10,234 bases of DNA from Streptococcus mitis (GTDB taxonomy: Bacteria > Bacillota > Bacilli > Lactobacillales > Streptococcaceae): contig NZ_WIJP01000026.1 of the NCBI RefSeq assembly GCF_009496155.1, forward strand, positions 1 to 10,234, given 5' to 3'. The translations under genes were made by a program, and so were the position numbers. The notes under the pieces are model-generated. The model searched no databases and had not been told where the DNA came from. It saw only the letters and a program-made list of their open reading frames with translations. This document shows positions 7,102-10,234 of this stretch, piece by piece (positions within the stretch are counted from its first letter, which is position 1; each line of letters opens with the position of its first letter).

Positions 7102-7857
7102 ATGTCTACTATTCTCATTACCGGAGCTAGCGGTGGCCTAGCCCAAGAAATGGTCAAACTCTTGCAAAATGACCAACTCATCTTGCTTGGTAGAAATAAG
7201 GAAAAATTAGCTCAACTCTACGGAAATCATCCCCATGCAGAATTGATTGAAATCGATATTACCGTGGACTCAGCCATAGAGACTCTGGTGGCAGACCTCT
7301 ATCTCCGCTATGGTAAGATTGATGTTTTGATTAACAACGCTGGTTACGGGATTTTTGAGGAATTTGACCAGATTTCTGACCAAGATATTCACCAGATGTT
7401 TGAGGTCAATACCTTTGCCTTGATGAATCTATCTCGACGCCTTGCGGCTCGAATGAAGGAAAGCCGAAAAGGTCATATCATTAATATTGTCAGCATGGCA
7501 GGTTTGATTGCTACTGGCAAGTCTAGTCTCTACTCAGCGACCAAGTTTGCAGCCATTGGTTTTTCAAATGCTCTACGACTAGAACTCATGTCCTACGGTG
7601 TCTATGTAACGACGGTTAATCCAGGACCAATCCGCACAGGATTTTTTGACCAAGCCGACCCAGATGGAACCTATCTCAAATCGGTTGACCGCTTCCTGCT
7701 AGAACCAGATGCAGTGGCTAAAAAGATTGTCAAGATTATGGGAAAAAACAAACGAGAACTTAATCTTCCTGTTTTGTTGAACCTAGCCTATAAGTTTTAT
7801 ACCCTCTTTCCCAAGCTAGCTGATAAGTTGGCAGGGGAGACTTTTAATTATAAATAA
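7102..7857 (+). CDS. short-chain dehydrogenase/reductase (SDR family)
   Basis: An NAD(P)H-dependent oxidoreductase of the classical SDR type; the substrate cannot be told from sequence. The 251 residues contain the cofactor loop TGASGGLA (7-14), NNAGYG (78-83), catalytic S131 in NIVSMAG, the YxxxK pair Y144/K148 in SLYSATKFA, and PGPIRTGF (175-181). R31 in LLGRNKEKL, after the second beta strand, hints at NADPH preference (inference). The C-terminal tail from about 215 is hydrophobic with aromatic residues (LNLAYKFYTLFPKLADKL) and may attach to membrane or bind an apolar substrate. AAAGGAA at 7091-7097 precedes the ATG. It is 20 bases from rnz and is the last gene of the operon. No terminator lies directly after it. 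Confidence 0.92.
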   Translation: MSTILITGASGGLAQEMVKLLQNDQLILLGRNKEKLAQLYGNHPHAELIEIDITVDSAIETLVADLYLRYGKIDVLINNAGYGIFEEFDQISDQDIHQMFEVNTFALMNLSRRLAARMKESRKGHIINIVSMAGLIATGKSSLYSATKFAAIGFSNALRLELMSYGVYVTTVNPGPIRTGFFDQADPDGTYLKSVDRFLLEPDAVAKKIVKIMGKNKRELNLPVLLNLAYKFYTLFPKLADKLAGETFNYK

Positions 7858-7902
7858 AAAAGTTGTTCCTAAAATAAATGTCATTAAGTTAAGAAATTCA
7901 AA

Positions 7903-8009
7903 TATAGCGGATTGAAACCAAAATAGTACACTACATCTGTTAAAACATTTTTAGAAATTAATTTAACTTTCCTAATTGATTTGTTCACATCTTATTTCAA
8001 TCTACTATA
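7903..8009 (+). repeat. RUP element 1 (107 bp)
   Basis: The element starts TATAGCGGATTGAAACC and ends TTTCAATCTACTATA and is exactly 107 bp, the standard length of the RUP repeat of pneumococci. Its ends resemble those of IS630-Spn1, whose transposase is proposed to move RUPs into TA dinucleotides. Aligned to RUP2 (8946-9052), it lies in the opposite orientation. The left end (GCGGATT against GTAAATT) is diverged, so it may be old. It sits 45 bases after the SDR stop, and no gene is visible from 7858 to 8047. Confidence 0.88.
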
Positions 8010-8081
8010 CAATTCTGTATTTGGGTTTCTTTTTTATGTGATAAACTTATAGTCAATTGAAACAAGAACAAGACAAAAGAG

Positions 8082-8130
8082 CCTCAAAAAAAGTATTACA
8101 ACTTGGTAATACCTTTTTGAGGTGCTTTTT
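8082..8130 (+). terminator. terminator-like hairpin inside the IS end, facing the miaA operon
   Basis: CCTCAAAAA (8082-8090) plus GTATTAC (8093-8099) pair with GTAATAC (8106-8112) plus TTTTTGAGG (8114-8122), with a small internal bulge. Sixteen pairs form, then TGC and a T-run at 8126-8130. It works on the plus strand, opposite to the transposase, whose last codons it overlaps. It is the first convincing terminator after the SDR gene. Confidence 0.6.
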
Positions 8131-8586
8131 GATATGAGCCCATGTTTTCTCAATAGGATTGTACTCAGGTAAGTAGGGAGGAAGTGGTAAAAGTTTATGC
8201 CCAAACTCTTCACATAAGAGCTCTAGCTTACCCATTCTATGAAATCTTGCATATCCATAATAATAACTGATGGTGTATTTAATATTGGTAATAGAAACTT
8301 CTGAAACCAAACTTCAAAAAAGTCGCTCGTCATCGTCTCTTCGTAAGTCATTGGAGCGATTAACTCACCATTTGTTAGCCCTGCAACCAAAGAAATCCTC
8401 TGATAGCTTCTTCCAGATACTTTACTTCTTATTAACTGACCTTTTAAAGAGCGACCATATTCTCGATAAAAATAAGTATCGAATCCTGTTTCATCAATAT
8501 AAACAGGTGCTAAGTGCTTTAAACTATTAAAATTTTTCAGAAATAAGGCTACTTTTTCTGGGTCTTGTTCATAGTAGGTGTGGTTC

Positions 8587-8594
8587 TTTTTTTT
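8587..8594 (-). other. A8 slippery run, probable -1 frameshift site of the transposase
   Basis: On the minus strand CGA is followed by eight A and then GAACC. The zero frame reads RKKRTTPTMNKT, while the -1 frame reads KKKNHTYYEQDPEK, which leads into the DDE core. This is the classical layout of a two-ORF IS in which an A_AAA_AAA motif fuses ORF1 and ORF2. The site is conserved here although the gene is broken elsewhere. Confidence 0.6.
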
Positions 8595-8679
8595 CGAGTG
8601 TACCCCATAGCTTTGAGAGCATAGTGAATGGTATAGTAAAATGAACCCAAAATAGTACATAATGTGGTATAACCTTCTT

Positions 8680-8945
8680 ATGGCATATTCAATAGATTTT
8701 CGTAGAAAAGTTCCCTCCTATTGTGAGCGAACAGGTAGTATAACAGAAGCATCACACGTTTTCCAAATCTCATGTAATACCATTTATGGCTGGTTTAAGC
8801 TAAAAGAGAAAACAGGAGAGCTAAACCATCAAGTAAAAGGAACAAAACCAAGAAAGGTTGATAGAGATAGACTTAAAAACTATCTTACTGACAATCCAGA
8901 CGCTTATTTGACTGAGATAGCTGCTGAATTCGGATGTCACTCAAC
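8680..8945 (+). pseudogene. IS630-Spn1-type transposase ORF1, helix-turn-helix part, truncated
   Basis: Starts MAYSIDFRRKVPSYCERTGS and carries the N-terminal helix-turn-helix DNA-binding region of the IS630 transposase (SITEASHVFQISCNTIYGWFK) and a second helical domain (RDRLKNYLTDNPDAYLTEIAAEFGCH). Coding similarity ends after FGCHST at 8945. The next codons, IVD and TGA (to 8958), belong to RUP2. The missing continuation lies on the minus strand from 8631. The upstream sequence 8632-8679 is the IS left end; no strong ribosome binding site is visible. Confidence 0.88.
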
Positions 8946-9052
8946 TATAGTAGATTGAAATAAGATGTGAATAAATTGATTGGGGAAATCAATTTAATTT
9001 CTAGAACTATTTTAGCAATCGTGGTGCACTATTCCAACTTCAATTTACTATA
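8946..9052 (-). repeat. RUP element 2 (107 bp), inserted in the transposase gene
   Basis: The element starts TATAGTAGATTGAAATAAGA and ends CAATTTACTATA, again exactly 107 bp. Its reverse complement aligns end to end with RUP1, including shared stretches TTCACATCTTATTTCAATC and the terminal CTACTATA. The left junction is inside the transposase frame (CACTCAAC then TATAG). The right junction lies 12 bases before the stop of the amidase gene, which reads toward it. TA at both outer ends fits RUP/IS630 target-site use. Confidence 0.9.
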
Positions 9053-9064
9053 TCACAGTACTCT

Positions 9065-10234
9065 TTACTTACCAGCGTAATATTTTTGGATTCCTTTCAC
9101 GATACCTGCCACAAGCTTATCTTGATAGTGGCTATCTTGAATCTGTTGATTTTCAGCGAAATTATCCATATAACCAAGCTCTAGGAGGACGGCTGGTTTA
9201 GCAGTTTCTCGAAGAACGGCAAAGCTACTTTCCAATAAACCAGCATCTTTGGCACCAGTTTCAGCTAACAATGAAGAGTGGATAGATGTTGCAAGGCGCT
9301 TGCTCTCACTCATACGGTCAGGGTGGTTATGCCAGTATTGGTTAATTTTACTTGGATAATCAGGTTCATCACTGTAGGAATAGGTTTGAATTCCACTAGA
9401 TTTTGAGTATGCACTACCAGTCGCATTGAAGTGAATACTGATAAAGATGTCAGAGTTAGTCTTGTTAACCATACGAGAACGTTCTGTAATGAAGTCTACA
9501 TCAATATCGCTATCACGTGAAGTGAGAACTTTGTAGCCAAGTTCTTCTAACTTTTTACGTAATTTACGATACACTTGCATGTTGAGGTCTTTTTCAGCGA
9601 CATTGTAATAGTATGCACCTGAGTCTCTTCCCCCATGTCCAGGGTCTAAAAAGATGGTTTTACTGTATTGGCCTTTTACAAACCCCTCAGGAACTTCACT
9701 AACCCATCTACCATCATTTTTAAAGATATGATCTTTTCCAGATATTTTATAAATATTAGTGACGTATTGCCCGTCTTCTTTTAGATAATACCAAGAATTA
9801 TAGTAATTATCAAAAATCCACTCATTCTTAGCCATATAACCACCAGATTTAAGATAGTAAGCTCCAATCCATTCTAGGTTTGCAAATGTTCCATTCTCTT
9901 TTAGGTAGAACCAGCTATTGTAGGTCTTATCAAAAACCCATTCTTTTTCAGCCATGGCACCACTTGATTTTAAATAATAATTACCTTGCCATTGGTTACT
10001 GAACATAATACCTGTTTTGTCAAAATAGTACCAAATACCATTAATTTTTTCCCATTTGTTTTGAGAAATTTTTCCAGAAGAATTAGCGAAGTACCAATGT
10101 TTATCAATGAGAACCCATTTGTTTTCGGCCATTGCTCCACTATTTGTAAGCAAGTAGCTGTTAATGGTTGTATTACTAAGCATAATCCCATCTTTGTCGA
10201 AGTAATACCAAGAATCGTTGATTTTTTCCCATTT
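9065..10234 (-). CDS. choline-binding N-acetylmuramoyl-L-alanine amidase (Amidase_3 type), 5' end outside window
   Basis: The frame is open to the window edge, giving 389 visible residues; the start and any signal peptide lie beyond 10234. Counted from the first visible codon, 1-180 are about nine choline-binding CW repeats (KWEKINDSWYYFDKDG, QWQGNYYLKSSGAMAEKEW and similar), then a short linker (VPEGFVKGQYS), then a zinc amidase domain from about 192: LDPGHGG with H200, AEKDLN with E214, SIHFNA with H268, and the catalytic E352 in LLELGYMDN. It should cut the bond between MurNAc and the stem peptide while docked on choline-decorated teichoic acid outside the cell. This differs from pneumococcal LytA, where an Amidase_2 domain precedes C-terminal repeats; here repeats come first. 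All key residues are intact. Its gene-specific name is not clear to me. No terminator of its own is seen before RUP2. Confidence 0.93.
   Translation of the reverse strand, partial: KWEKINDSWYYFDKDGIMLSNTTINSYLLTNSGAMAENKWVLIDKHWYFANSSGKISQNKWEKINGIWYYFDKTGIMFSNQWQGNYYLKSSGAMAEKEWVFDKTYNSWFYLKENGTFANLEWIGAYYLKSGGYMAKNEWIFDNYYNSWYYLKEDGQYVTNIYKISGKDHIFKNDGRWVSEVPEGFVKGQYSKTIFLDPGHGGRDSGAYYYNVAEKDLNMQVYRKLRKKLEELGYKVLTSRDSDIDVDFITERSRMVNKTNSDIFISIHFNATGSAYSKSSGIQTYSYSDEPDYPSKINQYWHNHPDRMSESKRLATSIHSSLLAETGAKDAGLLESSFAVLRETAKPAVLLELGYMDNFAENQQIQDSHYQDKLVAGIVKGIQKYYAGK
9695..10234 (-). repeat. choline-binding (CW) repeat array of the amidase
   Basis: About nine units of 17-23 codons, each with a conserved W-x-Y-aromatic core and a Gly turn. 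Long units (EWVFDKTYNSWFYLKENG) alternate with short ones (QWQGNYYLKSSGAMAEK), the usual pairing that builds choline pockets between neighbouring repeats. The last unit (IYKISGKDHIFKNDGRW) is diverged. The array continues past the right edge. The same kind of units occurs in the opposite orientation in the pseudogene at about 503-800. Confidence 0.85.

Larger units (their letters stand above)
8053..8631 (-). pseudogene. IS630-Spn1-type transposase, C-terminal DDE part, frameshifted
   Basis: From the break at 8631 the minus strand encodes IHYALKAMGYTRKKKNHTYYEQ, then the DDE catalytic core of IS630/Tc1-type transposases: first Asp in VYIDETGFD, second Asp in VIIMD, and Glu in the PEYNPIEKTW motif, ending ALLSCSCFN and a TAA at 8053-8055. 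Two frame changes are seen. One is at the A8 run (complement of 8587-8594), where families of this type use programmed -1 frameshifting. The other, near 8252-8254, is a 1-base loss that turns the expected MDNARFHRMG into MDMQDFIEW, just after the second catalytic Asp. The N-terminal helix-turn-helix part is on the other strand at 8680-8945. Confidence 0.88.
8048..8945. mobile_element. rearranged IS630-Spn1-type insertion sequence
   Basis: About 0.9 kb, close to the length I recall for IS630-Spn1. The left boundary TATAGTCAATTGAAAC (8048-8063) is the end that belongs after the transposase stop. From there to 8631 runs the C-terminal part of the transposase on the minus strand. At 8632 a second IS end begins (TATAGTAAAATGAACCC), followed by the N-terminal transposase part on the plus strand to 8945. 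Joining 8945 to the complement of 8631 through one TA restores a continuous reading frame (FGCHSTTIHYALKAMGY). Hence this is one IS copy whose halves now point in opposite directions, not two unrelated relics. RUP elements stand on both sides. It cannot make transposase. Confidence 0.85.

Noticed and set aside
8270..8530. 86-codon plus-strand frame within the IS
   Set aside because: Antisense to the DDE transposase core and without any domain; a shadow frame.

Overview
The window looks like a chromosomal segment of a mitis-group Streptococcus: S. pneumoniae or a close relative such as S. pseudopneumoniae or S. mitis. The evidence is a BOX element, two exact 107-bp RUP elements, an IS630-Spn1-type insertion sequence, choline-binding (CW) repeat proteins, and a glcK-thyA-small protein-miaA-hflX-hypothetical-rnz-SDR order that matches, from memory, the pneumococcal gki-thyA-miaA neighbourhood.

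Layout. 1-229: upstream DNA with a possible gene start leaving on the minus strand, a hairpin, and a good promoter. 230-802: a choline-binding protein gene of the CbpL type (signal peptide, Excalibur motif, CW repeats), broken by three in-frame TAA codons. 914-1873: ROK-family glucokinase with its own promoter; a perfect palindrome covers the -35 box. 1971-2810: thymidylate synthase. 2811-3063: a BOX element abutting the thyA stop codon. 3115-3285: a 56-residue DUF3042-type protein on the minus strand, convergent with thyA. 3406-7857: an apparent operon on the plus strand, miaA-hflX-hypothetical-rnz-SDR. It combines tRNA modification (MiaA), a ribosome-associated GTPase (HflX), tRNA 3'-end processing (RNase Z), one uncharacterised protein and one short-chain dehydrogenase. 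Its first three genes are joined by two 8-base overlaps.

7858-9064 is a repeat-and-transposon patch: RUP1, an IS630 copy of about 0.9 kb, and RUP2. The IS is not simply intact or decayed. Its two halves point in opposite directions, and both halves break at the same TA dinucleotide of the transposase gene. This can be explained by a RUP inserting at that TA, followed by inversion of the segment bounded by the RUP and the IS left end. The IS also carries a 1-base deletion next to a catalytic Asp, and a hairpin-plus-T-run that is the first visible terminator for the miaA operon.

9065-10234 is the 3' part of a minus-strand gene for a choline-binding cell-wall amidase (at least nine CW repeats, then an Amidase_3 catalytic domain with all expected residues). 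It is open at the right edge. As I recall, recJ follows the SDR gene in pneumococcus; here the IS/RUP patch and amidase take that place, which suggests a rearrangement or strain-specific junction.

Most of the window is ordinary housekeeping DNA. I do not see a new defence or metabolic system. The most interesting items are the rearranged IS630/RUP structure, the palindrome over the glcK promoter, and the triple-nonsense choline-binding pseudogene.
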